The notes under the pieces were generated by a model, which worked only from the letters and a program-made list of their open reading frames with translations, was not told the origin of the DNA and did no database searches. The position numbers were made by a program, and so were the translations under genes. From contig NZ_RHHQ01000005.1 in the NCBI RefSeq assembly GCF_003710825.1, positions 1 to 64,000 of the forward strand: a stretch of 64,000 nt of DNA, in the 5' to 3' direction. Of the stretch, positions 1 through 6,737 are shown one piece after another. This stretch comes from Brevibacillus fluminis (GTDB lineage Bacteria > Bacillota > Bacilli > Brevibacillales > Brevibacillaceae). Positions within the stretch are counted from its first letter, which is position 1, and each line of letters begins with the position of its first letter.

Positions 1-581
1 GGGCAGCAGGAGCAACGGGTCCGACCGGTCCAGCAGGAGCAGCAGGAGCAACGGGTCCGACCGGTCCAGCAGGAGCAGCAGGAGCAACGGGCCCGACCGG
101 CCCAGCGGGAGCAGCAGGAGCAACGGGCCCGACCGGCCCAACGGGAGTATTAAGCTTTGCTGATTTCTTTGCGTTGATGCCTCCAGATAATGCAGTACCG
201 GTTGCTCCCGGTACAGCCGTAAGTTTTCCGCGAAATGGACCTACTAGTGCGACTACTATTACCCGTACCGGCCCAAGTACGTTTAATCTGGCTGCAATTG
301 GTTTTTATCAGGTCTTGTTTCAAGTCAGCGTGTCTGAACCGGGCCAACTGGTTTTAACTCTTGATTCGGGAGCAGGAGCGGTTGAACTGCCCTATACGGT
401 AGTTGGGCGAGCAACGGGTACTACGCAAATCGTAGAAATGGCTATTGTACAAACGACAGTCATCAACTCCATACTAACTGTACGAAATCCTGCTGGTAAT
501 CTAACGCCACTGACTATCACTCCTTTGGCTGGAGGACAACAATCTGTATCGGCACATCTTGTTATCACTCAAATCGCATAG
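1..581 (+). CDS. Collagen-like exosporium-type surface protein, 3' part
   Basis: The frame is open from the window edge (first full codon at base 3) to TAA at 579-581, so the start is missing and 192 residues are visible. The first ~48 residues are Gly-X-Y triplets built from a 12-residue unit ([12 protein letters not shown]) repeated four times. A ~140-residue beta-rich tail follows, without Cys, of the type that ends BclA-like exosporium proteins, where it drives trimer formation. Triplets rich in GPT and GAT are typical of glycosylated spore-surface filaments. The location is inferred from family resemblance and from the coat-type genes at 9.8-13.5 kb. A different surface collagen-like protein is possible. 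Confidence 0.8.
   Translation, partial: AAGATGPTGPAGAAGATGPTGPAGAAGATGPTGPAGAAGATGPTGPTGVLSFADFFALMPPDNAVPVAPGTAVSFPRNGPTSATTITRTGPSTFNLAAIGFYQVLFQVSVSEPGQLVLTLDSGAGAVELPYTVVGRATGTTQIVEMAIVQTTVINSILTVRNPAGNLTPLTITPLAGGQQSVSAHLVITQIA
3..149 (+). repeat. 36-bp tandem repeat encoding Gly-X-Y units
   Basis: Four nearly identical 36-bp units encode a 12-residue collagen block. The first two differ from the later ones only by silent GGT/GGC-type changes, which suggests recent expansion. The array continues beyond the left edge. Confidence 0.85.
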
Positions 582-705
582 AAGGAAACTCGAGCTAATC
601 ATGCAGTTGCCTGCTGCAATCAAGCCTGGATAGTTCATCCATGCGGAATGAACTAGTGGTAATCTGTTTAAAATATTGTTTTCACCGAACAATAAAGCAA
701 GGGTT

Positions 706-865
706 TACCAAGGAAAAAGTGCGGGCGACCTATCAATGGCTGATCGATACGACAGATGACGTCGATTTGCAGGATAGTCTAAAGTTTTTGCGCGAGCGGG
801 AGATTATCCGCTCGCAGCGGTTCCGTGAGGCCGGGGAGATTTTGAAGGAGGAGCAGGGGAGATAG
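706..865 (+). pseudogene. cotJC (manganese-catalase-like spore coat) C-terminal remnant
   Basis: The frame reads KVRATYQWLIDTTDDVDLQD and then a segment with FLREREII and SQRFREA, ending in KEEQGR and TAG at 863-865. This is the typical C-terminus of CotJC, the manganese-catalase-like inner coat protein of Bacillales. No catalytic N-terminal four-helix bundle precedes it. The frame stays open to an ATG at 641, but residues before ~706 do not resemble CotJC. I read this as a 5'-deleted gene fragment. A second, differently deleted fragment lies at 1322-1455. Confidence 0.7.
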
Positions 866-888
866 AAATTCTATTAGCGAACATAGAA

Positions 889-914
889 AGGGGAGCCAAA
901 GGGCTCTCTTTTTT
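889..914 (+). terminator. Rho-independent terminator after cotJC remnant
   Basis: GGGAGCC (891-897) can pair with GGCTCTC (902-908) around a short loop and is followed by a T run. It lies 26 bases after the remnant's stop, as expected for the former gene's terminator. Confidence 0.6.
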
Positions 915-1066
915 GTTTGTGTTTACGCAATCGAAGCGCAGGGGTTATGGTGAACTGGTAGTTAGAAGGGAATAAAAAAAAGCAGCCAGCATTACTATAA
1001 TGACAAAGGTTTTACAAACCTTAGTCAACGTATAGTTAGGCGGGCTCATAATTGTAATTCAATCCC

Positions 1067-1291
1067 TTAGAGAAAAGGATTTCCCATTAATTCTGATGTT
1101 GACTCGACGCGCCTTTCTTTCTCTTCTTTCATGCTCTCATTCCTCATATGTTTTAGATACGGATTTGCTTGAATAACGTGTGCAGTGGAATGATAGTCTT
1201 CCTCTTGATGTACAATCGTGAAGTAGAAAAAGAAGAGGATTTCAAGGATTGACCAATTCTTTAAAAGAAAAGTGTGTTCGACAAAGTTCAT
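1067..1291 (-). CDS. Possible small hypothetical protein
   Basis: This is a 74-residue frame with ATG at 1291 and an AAAGGG motif about five bases upstream. The N-terminal half is hydrophobic (LEILFFFYFTIV) and the C-terminal half charged (SMKEEKERR). I do not recognise it. It lies between the two cotJC fragments in otherwise non-coding DNA, and its length is only marginally above chance. It may be a small membrane-associated spore protein or a chance frame. Confidence 0.22.
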   Translation of the reverse strand: MNFVEHTFLLKNWSILEILFFFYFTIVHQEEDYHSTAHVIQANPYLKHMRNESMKEEKERRVESTSELMGNPFL

Positions 1292-1321
1292 ATTTTCCCT
1301 TTGTGAGAATTAGTGCTTCGG

Positions 1322-1455
1322 TGGCCGCAATTATTTACGCCAGAGCAGATGGAAGAGGCTGGATTGGGGGCGCATTATGCCAACCATGACAAGGCGCCGC
1401 AGAGGAAAAGGCGCGCGCGACCTATCAATGGCTGATCGATATGACGGATGATGGG
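1322..1455 (+). pseudogene. Second cotJC remnant with internal deletion and frameshift
   Basis: From 1322 the frame reads WPQLFTPEQMEEAGLGAHYA followed by NHDKA, the middle of CotJC. At about 1397 a different frame takes over, reading AAEEKARATYQWLIDMTDD, which matches the other remnant and the family's C-terminal region. The ~25 residues normally between these blocks are absent, so a deletion has joined them out of frame. The similarity stops near 1455 and resumes at a shared 13-mer (1482-1494). No function is expected. Confidence 0.68.
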
Positions 1456-1513
1456 CCCCCTTTTATTATTGATTCATCCTTTGTTTACGCAATCTTAACA
1501 AATATACATATTG

Positions 1514-1532
1514 ATATAGCTATATGGCTATA
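1514..1532. promoter_or_regulatory. Putative operator of the first arsR
   Basis: The sequence holds the perfect palindrome ATATAGCTATAT (1514-1525) inside a wider TATAGC-N6-GCTATA inverted repeat (1515-1532). It lies ~35 bases before the arsR start in an AT-rich region. Position and symmetry fit an ArsR-family autoregulatory site. It differs from the ATCAA-N6-TTGAT sites of the second arsR. Confidence 0.5.
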
Positions 1533-1566
1533 TTATTATTTTTGGTGTGAGGAGGGAGTTCTCAAT

Positions 1567-1890
1567 ATGGAATTTACGAAATTAGCGAATGCCTTAAAAG
1601 CACTTGGCGACCCGACGCGGCTAAAAATCATTGCTCTGTTGAACATGCGAGATTGGTGTGTTTGCGAGTTTGTTCCGATATTCGGTATATCTCAGCCATC
1701 CATTTCAAAACACATGAGTCGGTTGAAAAGTGAGAACCTGGTGACCGAGCAAAGAAAAGGACAATGGGTTGTTTATTCGCTGAATCGAAAACAGTTTGAG
1801 GAGATCGGATATTCACTTCATCATCTCCCGGATTTTTCAGATGACATAAGGAAGTTAGAGAGGCAAGGGCTGCTCGTGAAGTGTGAGTAG
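1567..1890 (+). CDS. arsR: ArsR-family arsenical-responsive repressor
   Basis: This is a 107-residue winged-helix repressor. ATG 1567 is chosen because GGAGGGAG sits just upstream and the protein then begins at the normal ArsR position; the frame is open further upstream but that part has no family resemblance. The recognition helix region ([13 protein letters not shown]) is preceded by the metalloid-binding motif CVCEF, with Cys31 and Cys33. Such proteins leave the operator when As(III) or Sb(III) binds. The acr3 transporter gene follows after 16 bases, so arsR-acr3-arsC is probably one self-controlled operon. Confidence 0.92.
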   Translation: MEFTKLANALKALGDPTRLKIIALLNMRDWCVCEFVPIFGISQPSISKHMSRLKSENLVTEQRKGQWVVYSLNRKQFEEIGYSLHHLPDFSDDIRKLERQGLLVKCE

Positions 1891-1906
1891 AAGGGAGTGT
1901 TCAATC

Positions 1907-2962
1907 ATGAGTGAAAAAGTTGGGAAACGGTTATCTTTTCTCGATCGCTATTTGACGTTATGGATTTTCGTAGCAATGGCCGTTGGAATTGGGTTAGGAT
2001 TTCTTTTTCCAAGTCTCGTTACTACGCTTGAAGGATATCAAACGGGGACCACATCGATTCCAATCGCAATCGGATTGGTTCTGATGATGTACCCGCCATT
2101 AGCAAAGGTACGATATGAGGAATTGGGAAGAGTATTTCGAGACGTGAAAATAGTAGGATTATCCCTCATTCAAAACTGGGTGATTGGCCCAATTCTTATG
2201 TTTGTTTTAGCAATCGTATTTCTTCAAGGATACCCAGAGTATATGGTAGGGCTAATCATGATTGGTTTGGCTCGCTGCATCGCAATGGTTATCGTGTGGA
2301 ATGACCTCTGCAAAGGTGATAGTGAATACGCGGCTGGGCTGGTCGCATTCAATTCCATTTTCCAAGTGTTGTTTTACTCCATTTACACCTATGTGTTCAT
2401 CACCGTTTTGCCTGGTTGGTTTGGGCTGCAAGGCATGGTGGTCGACATCGCTATATCAGAGGTTGCAAAGAGTGTGCTCATTTATTTGGGCATCCCGTTC
2501 CTTGCTGGGATGATTACCCGCTATTCGCTTGTGAAAATGAAAGGGCGCGATTGGTATGAAAAAGTGTTTCTCCCAAAAATTAGCCCGATCACGTTAGTAG
2601 CGCTCTTATTTACGATCATCGTAATGTTCTCGTTAAAAGGGGAAGTCATTGTAGCATTGCCGCTTGATGTGATTCGAATTGCCATTCCGTTGCTCATTTA
2701 TTTTGTGGTCATGTTCTTGGTATCGTTTCTTATGGGGAAAAAAGCAGGAGCGAGCTATTCCGTCACTTCCACACTGGCATTTACGGCTGCAAGCAATAAC
2801 TTTGAGTTAGCGATTGCAGTTGCGGTCGGAGTCTTCGGGATTCAGTCGGGAGCTGCTTTCGCGGCGGTTATTGGGCCATTAGTGGAGGTCCCGGTTATGA
2901 TTGCTTTCGTGAACGTAGCCTTGTGGTTCCAAAGGAAGTACTTTCGAAAATCGGTCACGTAA
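1907..2962 (+). CDS. acr3: ACR3-family arsenite efflux permease
   Basis: This 351-residue polytopic membrane protein resembles the ACR3 (arsenical resistance-3) carriers, with about ten hydrophobic segments. It exports As(OH)3/arsenite across the cytoplasmic membrane. Cys124, in [15 protein letters not shown], matches the conserved Cys needed for transport in this family. ATG 1907 has GGGAGTG upstream; an in-frame start at 1883 would overlap arsR and lacks a good ribosome site. It lies between arsR and the arsenate reductase gene, 15 bases from the latter, so reduced arsenate can be expelled directly. Many genomes label it arsB. Confidence 0.93.
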   Translation: MSEKVGKRLSFLDRYLTLWIFVAMAVGIGLGFLFPSLVTTLEGYQTGTTSIPIAIGLVLMMYPPLAKVRYEELGRVFRDVKIVGLSLIQNWVIGPILMFVLAIVFLQGYPEYMVGLIMIGLARCIAMVIVWNDLCKGDSEYAAGLVAFNSIFQVLFYSIYTYVFITVLPGWFGLQGMVVDIAISEVAKSVLIYLGIPFLAGMITRYSLVKMKGRDWYEKVFLPKISPITLVALLFTIIVMFSLKGEVIVALPLDVIRIAIPLLIYFVVMFLVSFLMGKKAGASYSVTSTLAFTAASNNFELAIAVAVGVFGIQSGAAFAAVIGPLVEVPVMIAFVNVALWFQRKYFRKSVT

Positions 2963-2977
2963 AAGGGAGAATGAAAC

Positions 2978-3403
2978 ATGGAGAAGAAACCACTCGTTTA
3001 TTTTCTTTGCACAGGTAACTCATGCAGAAGTCAAATTGCAGATGGATTCTTACGGGCTCTCGGATCGGACAAGTATGAAGTGAAGAGTGCCGGCCTTGAG
3101 GCGCACGGATTAAATCCACGTGCAATACAGGTCATGAAAGAAGCGGGAGTGGATATTAGCTCACATACATCAGATGTGATTGATGCCGAAATATTGAATC
3201 GCGCGGACTATGTCATTACACTCTGTGGTCATGCGGATGAGCATTGCCCGCTCATACCAAATAAAAACGTAGTGAAATGGCACTGGGGATTCGACGATCC
3301 AGCAAAGGCAACCGGGACCGAAGAAGAAATTATGGCGAGCTTCCGAAACGTTCGTGACTCCATTAAAACGAGAATTGAGGCCTTTCTAAAAAACGGCAAA
3401 TAA
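2978..3403 (+). CDS. arsC: Arsenate reductase, thioredoxin-coupled
   Basis: This 141-residue protein belongs to the low-molecular-weight tyrosine-phosphatase-like ArsC family (pI258/B. subtilis type). The P-loop CTGNSCR supplies catalytic Cys11 and Arg17. Cys83 and Cys90 (LCGHADEHC) form the disulfide relay that thioredoxin re-reduces. It converts arsenate to arsenite, the substrate of the permease encoded just upstream. The ribosome site AAGGGAG precedes ATG 2978 and the length matches the family. As the last gene of the first ars unit, it is followed by the operator region of the second. Confidence 0.95.
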   Translation: MEKKPLVYFLCTGNSCRSQIADGFLRALGSDKYEVKSAGLEAHGLNPRAIQVMKEAGVDISSHTSDVIDAEILNRADYVITLCGHADEHCPLIPNKNVVKWHWGFDDPAKATGTEEEIMASFRNVRDSIKTRIEAFLKNGK

Positions 3404-3408
3404 ATTCC

Positions 3409-3424
3409 ATCAAAAAAATTTGAT
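3409..3424. promoter_or_regulatory. ArsR operator 1, ATCAA-N6-TTGAT
   Basis: A perfect 5-bp inverted repeat, ATCAA and TTGAT with a six-base A/T spacer, ends 8 bases before the -35-like TTGCAA at 3433. The pattern matches ArsR/SmtB operators and recurs at 3468, 3844 and 3866. Confidence 0.7.
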
Positions 3425-3432
3425 GTTTATAG

Positions 3433-3461
3433 TTGCAACTGGATAAAATAGGTGATACACT
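3433..3461 (+). promoter_or_regulatory. Promoter of the second arsR
   Basis: TTGCAA (3433-3438) and TACACT (3456-3461) are separated by 17 bases. The start point would fall near 3468, exactly at the second operator, so repressor binding would block initiation. Confidence 0.5.
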
Positions 3462-3467
3462 TCAATC

Positions 3468-3483
3468 ATCAAAAAAAGTTGAT
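3468..3483. promoter_or_regulatory. ArsR operator 2, ATCAA-N6-TTGAT
   Basis: The 16-bp site has the same half-sites as the one at 3409-3424. It overlaps the predicted transcription start and ends just before the GGAGGTG ribosome site (3484-3490). Confidence 0.7.
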
Positions 3484-3499
3484 GGAGGTGATCTCACCG

Positions 3500-3826
3500 T
3501 TGAATGAACTACCGATTGTCAACAATATCGATGACACGCTCGAAATGTACGAAGCAAAGTTTAAAGCCTTAGCGGATAAGAAAAGGTTACAGATCATGTA
3601 CGAACTTACACAGCGCGGTAAGACATGCGTTTGTGACCTAGCAGAATCAATTGATATGGCTCAATCCAAATTGTCTTACCATCTGAAGATACTTTTAGAT
3701 GCTAACCTCTTAAAAAAAGAAACCGAGGCAACGATGAATTACTATGAGCTAAATCATAAAGAGGTCAACCATCTGTTATCTGAGGAGCTTTGTTGTCTGT
3801 TCAGATCTGAAAACAATTGCTGCTAA
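3500..3826 (+). CDS. arsR: Second ArsR-family repressor
   Basis: This 108-residue repressor probably starts at TTG 3500, nine bases after GGAGGTG (3484-3490). In-frame ATG 3482 and GTG 3452 lie inside or before the operator and lack a spaced ribosome site. The As(III)-type motif KTCVCDL (Cys43, Cys45) precedes the DNA-reading helix (MAQSKLSYHLKIL), and the protein ends in a vicinal Cys pair (ENNCC). It differs clearly from the first ArsR and has its own operator class, so it probably controls itself and arsI. Confidence 0.9.
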   Translation: MNELPIVNNIDDTLEMYEAKFKALADKKRLQIMYELTQRGKTCVCDLAESIDMAQSKLSYHLKILLDANLLKKETEATMNYYELNHKEVNHLLSEELCCLFRSENNCC

Positions 3827-3843
3827 TTTTTTTTCGTTATTTC

Positions 3844-3859
3844 ATCAATTTTTTTTGAT
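3844..3859. promoter_or_regulatory. ArsR operator 3, ATCAA-N6-TTGAT
   Basis: A perfect 5-bp inverted repeat with a T6 spacer, in the arsR-arsI gap. A TATAAA that could be a -10 element (3859-3864) starts at its last base. Confidence 0.68.
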
Positions 3860-3865
3860 ATAAAC

Positions 3866-3881
3866 ATCAAAATAAATTGAT
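3866..3881. promoter_or_regulatory. ArsR operator 4, ATCAA-N6-TTGAT
   Basis: Same half-sites as the three other copies, lying 22 bases (two helical turns) after the site at 3844, between the possible -10 element and the AGGGGG ribosome site of arsI. The pair would allow two repressor dimers on one DNA face. Confidence 0.68.
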
Positions 3882-3897
3882 ATTAGGGGGCATTTTA

Positions 3898-4353
3898 ATG
3901 AAATATGCACATGTAGGTCTTAATGTTACGAATCTGGAAAAGTCAGTTGAGTTTTACAGCAAGTTATTCGGAGCAGAACCTGTTAAGGTAAAGCAAGACT
4001 ATGCAAAGTTCCTTCTTGAGAAACTAGGTTTAAACTTCACACTAAACCTTTGTGATGGGGTGAGTGGTAATCAAGTTGGGCATTTTGGAATTCAGGTTGA
4101 AAGTACGGATGAGGTTATCGCGCATAAAAACAGACTTGAACAAAATGGGATCCTATCCATGTACGACGAAATGAACACCACATGTTGCTATGCTCTTCAA
4201 GATAAATTCTGGATTCACGATCCAGACGGGAACGAGTGGGAGTTTTTCTATACAAAAGCAGATACGGATGTTCACGGTGAAAAAGATTCCGCATGCTGTG
4301 TACCTAATTCCAGTGAAGGTTTAAAAGAAAGCAAAGATTGCTGCACAAAATAA
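3898..4353 (+). CDS. arsI: ArsI-type organoarsenical C-As lyase
   Basis: This 151-residue vicinal-oxygen-chelate dioxygenase resembles ArsI, which cleaves the carbon-arsenic bond of trivalent methyl- or aryl-arsenicals and releases As(III). Likely Fe(II) ligands are His5, His62 and Glu115. The substrate-binding vicinal cysteines are Cys96-Cys97 in NTTCCYALQDKFW. The tail carries two further Cys pairs (SACCVP, KDCCTK), common in ArsI/CadI proteins. ATG 3898 follows AGGGGG, and paired ArsR operators lie directly upstream. The As(III) produced would be exported by the ACR3 permease at 1907. Confidence 0.88.
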   Translation: MKYAHVGLNVTNLEKSVEFYSKLFGAEPVKVKQDYAKFLLEKLGLNFTLNLCDGVSGNQVGHFGIQVESTDEVIAHKNRLEQNGILSMYDEMNTTCCYALQDKFWIHDPDGNEWEFFYTKADTDVHGEKDSACCVPNSSEGLKESKDCCTK

Positions 4354-4369
4354 AAAAAGGGTGAAGTTT

Positions 4370-4540
4370 ATGTATGACAATTTGTATGTTGAAGAATTTC
4401 GGATGAAGCAAAAACAAGAACGGTTAGAAAAACAGTTACGTCAATCGTGGATGTGGGCGTTTACAGTTGATCAAAGCGAAAAGCATGTTCAAGTATCGTC
4501 GACAATTAGTTGCCAGCCAACATGCTGCCCGGCAACGTAA
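4370..4540 (+). CDS. 56-aa ars-operon peptide with C-terminal CC motif
   Basis: ATG 4370 opens 16 bases after the arsI stop and is preceded by AAAGGGTGAAG. The N-terminus is charged and helical (MKQKQERLEKQLRQ), a WMWAF segment follows, and the end is SCQPTCCPAT with three Cys. I do not know a named family. Position, spacing and the CC tail like that of ArsI suggest a small thiol peptide that binds arsenic or works with ArsI. It is too short for homology to be judged by eye. Confidence 0.6.
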   Translation: MYDNLYVEEFRMKQKQERLEKQLRQSWMWAFTVDQSEKHVQVSSTISCQPTCCPAT

Positions 4541-4635
4541 GGAATTAGCTTACATTACTTGAGATCAGTTGGTTTTGTCGAATAATGTCTCATCCTTTCG
4601 TTTGTTGTAAAAAGTGGAATAGCATACTTACAGAC

Positions 4636-4671
4636 AGCTGACTTCCCAATCAAAGGGGGTCAGCTTTTTTT
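4636..4671 (+). terminator. Terminator of the arsenic region
   Basis: AGCTGAC (4636-4642) pairs with GTCAGCT (4659-4665), followed by a run of T. It closes the arsR-arsI-peptide unit. Confidence 0.8.
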
Positions 4672-4816
4672 GCATATTCATCCCTACTCGGAATTCTTAC
4701 AAACCTCTCAGCGGATTGTTAGGAAACTATCATTCCCCTTTAAATCGATTCTCAGATCAAAACGATATCATCATTCATGTAAGACAAACAACACATCGCC
4801 AAGGAGGATGAAATAG

Positions 4817-5470
4817 ATGATGAAGCTCGGATGGAAAATGAACGCAGCAGTGGCGGTACTGATGTGCAGTTCGCTATTGGTAGGGGGACAAGCACACGCA
4901 GCTACCTACAGTCATCACCACAGCCATCACAAACATCAAGCACTTGGGCATGCACAGTGGAGTAACTCCAACGGAAGTGGTACGGATTCGTTGCAGTCGT
5001 CAACATCAACACCAGATACGCAAACGCAGGCCGGTAACGATACAGCAGCATCGCAGGGCAGTAACGCGGGTGAACAGGTGATCAAAGCAGGGGAAAAATA
5101 CATGGGGACGCCGTATCAATACGGCTCAAGCCGTTCTGATAAAAGCACAATGGACTGCTCGGAATTCGTGATGTGGGCATTCAAAGAAGGAGCTGGAATC
5201 GATTTAGGGCGCGGGGGCGCCAGGTCGGAATACAAAAAGGTGACTCCGATTTCGCGAAACGATTTGCAAGTGGGCGATCTGGTCTTTTTCTCCACACGAG
5301 CCACAATGAAATACAGCCCTGGCTCAATTAACCGAATTGGACATGTGGGCATTTACGCCGGTAACAACAAAGTACTTCACACGTATGGAAAAGGCGGCGT
5401 AACGTACAGCAACATGTCTAGCGGATGGTGGGACACACATTTCGTCGCGGCGGGTCGTGTTCTAAAATAA
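4817..5470 (+). CDS. Exported NlpC/P60 (C40) cell-wall endopeptidase
   Basis: This 217-residue protein has a Sec signal peptide ending near AHAA (residues ~28-29), then a His-rich stretch (HHHSHHKH) and a Ser/Thr-rich linker to ~80. The C-terminal NlpC/P60 domain has catalytic Cys114 (TMDCSEFV) and His176 (RIGHVGIYAG). Such enzymes cut gamma-D-Glu to diamino-acid bonds in peptidoglycan stem peptides. No LysM or SH3 wall-binding module is present; the His/linker region may serve as an anchor. It is monocistronic, with AAGGAGG upstream and a terminator after it. Confidence 0.88.
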   Translation: MMKLGWKMNAAVAVLMCSSLLVGGQAHAATYSHHHSHHKHQALGHAQWSNSNGSGTDSLQSSTSTPDTQTQAGNDTAASQGSNAGEQVIKAGEKYMGTPYQYGSSRSDKSTMDCSEFVMWAFKEGAGIDLGRGGARSEYKKVTPISRNDLQVGDLVFFSTRATMKYSPGSINRIGHVGIYAGNNKVLHTYGKGGVTYSNMSSGWWDTHFVAAGRVLK

Positions 5471-5491
5471 CGCTTTAATCATTCATAGGAG

Positions 5492-5526
5492 AACCGTTGG
5501 CATTCAATACGCCAACGGTTTTCTTG
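5492..5526 (+). terminator. Terminator after the NlpC/P60 gene
   Basis: AACCGTTGGC (5492-5501) and GCCAACGGTT (5511-5520) form a perfect 10-bp stem with a T-rich tail. Confidence 0.85.
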
Positions 5527-5530
5527 TTCA

Positions 5531-5555
5531 GATAAGAATTTATAAAATTCTTATC
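5531..5555. repeat. AT-rich perfect hairpin
   Basis: GATAAGAATT (5531-5540) and AATTCTTATC (5546-5555) are perfect inverted repeats around TATAA. It lies between the terminator and the dispersed repeat copy at 5569. Its role is unknown. Confidence 0.6.
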
Positions 5556-5568
5556 CAGTATAAGTGCA

Positions 5569-5608
5569 ACCGCGACTTAAGCCAAAAGCATGGCGTAGCC
5601 AGGTTTTC
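5569..5608. repeat. Dispersed intergenic repeat, copy 1
   Basis: This ~40-bp sequence shares ACCGCGACT, an A-rich block and the core ATGGCGTAGCCA (5590-5601) followed by GTTTT with the segment at 24435-24475. The core can form a TGGC/GCCA mini-hairpin. Both copies follow a stem-loop and lie ~150-190 bases before the next gene. Identity unknown. Confidence 0.6.
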
Positions 5609-5734
5609 TAACGTAAATTAGGCAAGCTTTTACTGCAATGCTAGTACAACCAACCATCCTTTTCCAAAGCTTGTCGAATAGCATGAAGGAAGAGATCGGT
5701 AACATCGTCAAACAAACGGAATGAGGGATGTGTA

Positions 5735-6460
5735 GTGAATTTACAAGGGAGGCGACCGTACAGCAGAATCAGGGGAGTCTCGGTCATAGCGTCTACTAAT
5801 CGGCCTCAATTTTTTAAAAATCTACTCAAAAATTATCGAAAGCAAAGTCTTGTCAAAAAAGAACTCATCATCATTCTCAACAACGATCGCATGAACCTTC
5901 GTACCTATCAGAGGATTGCGAGAAAGTATCAACATGTGTCGGTATACAAATTACCGCAACGGTACACGTTAGGGAGTTGTCTCAATTTCGGGATAACGAA
6001 AGCGAAATATGCCTATATCGCCAAGTTTGATGACGATGATTACTATGGACCTCGTTATTTGCAGTCTTCCCTTCGTACTTTTGCACGGACAAATGCACAC
6101 GTCGTGGGGAAACGTTCGTACTTTTTGTATTTGAAAAAGAGAAAGCTTCTACTCATACGCTTTCCTTTTCAAGAAAATCGATATGTGCGGACGATTGCTG
6201 GGGGAACGATAATGGCCAAGCGAAGCGTCTTTACCGTCATTCGCTTCCCGCATCGATCATTAGGTGAAGATGTGGGATTCTATTCAAGATGCAGAGCAAA
6301 AGGCTTCCGAATTTTTTCTGCAGACCGATTTAATTATGTGATGGTTAGAAGAATAAATAGAAAGAGTCATACCTGGCAGATCAGCGATCGCCAAATATTA
6401 TCGGGTTTTCATAAAAAGGTTGGCTACACGAAGCGATATAAGGCGGTTGCAAGAAGGTAA
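5735..6460 (+). CDS. GT2-family glycosyltransferase
   Basis: This 241-residue cytoplasmic protein has a GT-A fold. The nucleotide-binding start is GVSVIASTNRP (residues 14-24), and a DDDD cluster (99-102) is the DxD-type metal/UDP-sugar site. A GGTIMAKR acceptor-side loop and SLGEDVGF near residue 180 follow the family pattern. The C-terminus is unusually basic. GTG 5735 is preceded by GAGGG. It transfers a sugar from a nucleotide donor, but the acceptor is unknown. Glycosylation of a spore-surface collagen-like protein is an inference from the neighbourhood only. Confidence 0.82.
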   Translation: MNLQGRRPYSRIRGVSVIASTNRPQFFKNLLKNYRKQSLVKKELIIILNNDRMNLRTYQRIARKYQHVSVYKLPQRYTLGSCLNFGITKAKYAYIAKFDDDDYYGPRYLQSSLRTFARTNAHVVGKRSYFLYLKKRKLLLIRFPFQENRYVRTIAGGTIMAKRSVFTVIRFPHRSLGEDVGFYSRCRAKGFRIFSADRFNYVMVRRINRKSHTWQISDRQILSGFHKKVGYTKRYKAVARR

Positions 6461-6640
6461 TTGCGATCAAACACGACCCATCTATGTATAGATCCCCTTC
6501 ATAGACGTGCTATTTTTGCTGTCTTTGATTAGGGATCTTTCTTTTGGGCAGGAGCGTTTTTTGTTTCTCCTTTCGCAAACGTGCACCCATGTTTCATCTA
6601 GATAACTATTAAACGGTTGATTACTGTCCTCGGTTAAGTG

Positions 6641-6669
6641 TTGACAATGATTCTCAATCGCTATACAAT
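6641..6669 (+). promoter_or_regulatory. Strong promoter of the Fur-type lipoprotein gene
   Basis: Consensus TTGACA (6641-6646) and TACAAT (6664-6669) are separated by exactly 17 bases, ~70 bases before the gene. A Fur box overlaps the -35. Confidence 0.75.
6642..6656. promoter_or_regulatory. Fur box 1
   Basis: TGACAATGATTCTCA fits the 7-1-7 Fur consensus (TGATAAT-N-ATTATCA) at 12 of 14 specified positions and overlaps the -35 element, so iron-loaded Fur would block RNA polymerase. Confidence 0.72.
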
Positions 6670-6681
6670 CGCATTTGTGAG

Positions 6682-6696
6682 TGATAATGGTTATTA
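6682..6696. promoter_or_regulatory. Fur box 2
   Basis: TGATAATGGTTATTA has a perfect left half-site and a partly matching right half-site. It lies 40 bases after the first box, just past the predicted transcription start. Confidence 0.65.
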
Positions 6697-6737
6697 TTTT
6701 CAATATTGAGTATATAGACATAAGGGGAGACAAACAT

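Larger units (their letters stand above)
866..1566. other. 700-bp gene-poor stretch before the ars operon
   Basis: It contains the terminator at 889-914, one doubtful small frame on the minus strand, the second cotJC remnant and the arsR operator at 1514-1532. A 13-mer, TGTTTACGCAATC, occurs at both 920-932 and 1482-1494, each downstream of a cotJC fragment. I see no RNA gene in it. Confidence 0.6.

Noticed and set aside
3..149. Tandem repeats as a possible CRISPR array
   Set aside because: The 36-bp units are contiguous with no unique spacers and are translated into Gly-X-Y collagen triplets.
641..705. ATG at 641 as start of a complete small protein
   Set aside because: Residues before ~706 do not resemble CotJC, and the part after is only a C-terminal piece.
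1441..1566. Longer arsR starting at 1441
   Set aside because: The extension crosses the operator and the cotJC remnant and has no ribosome site; ATG 1567 has one.
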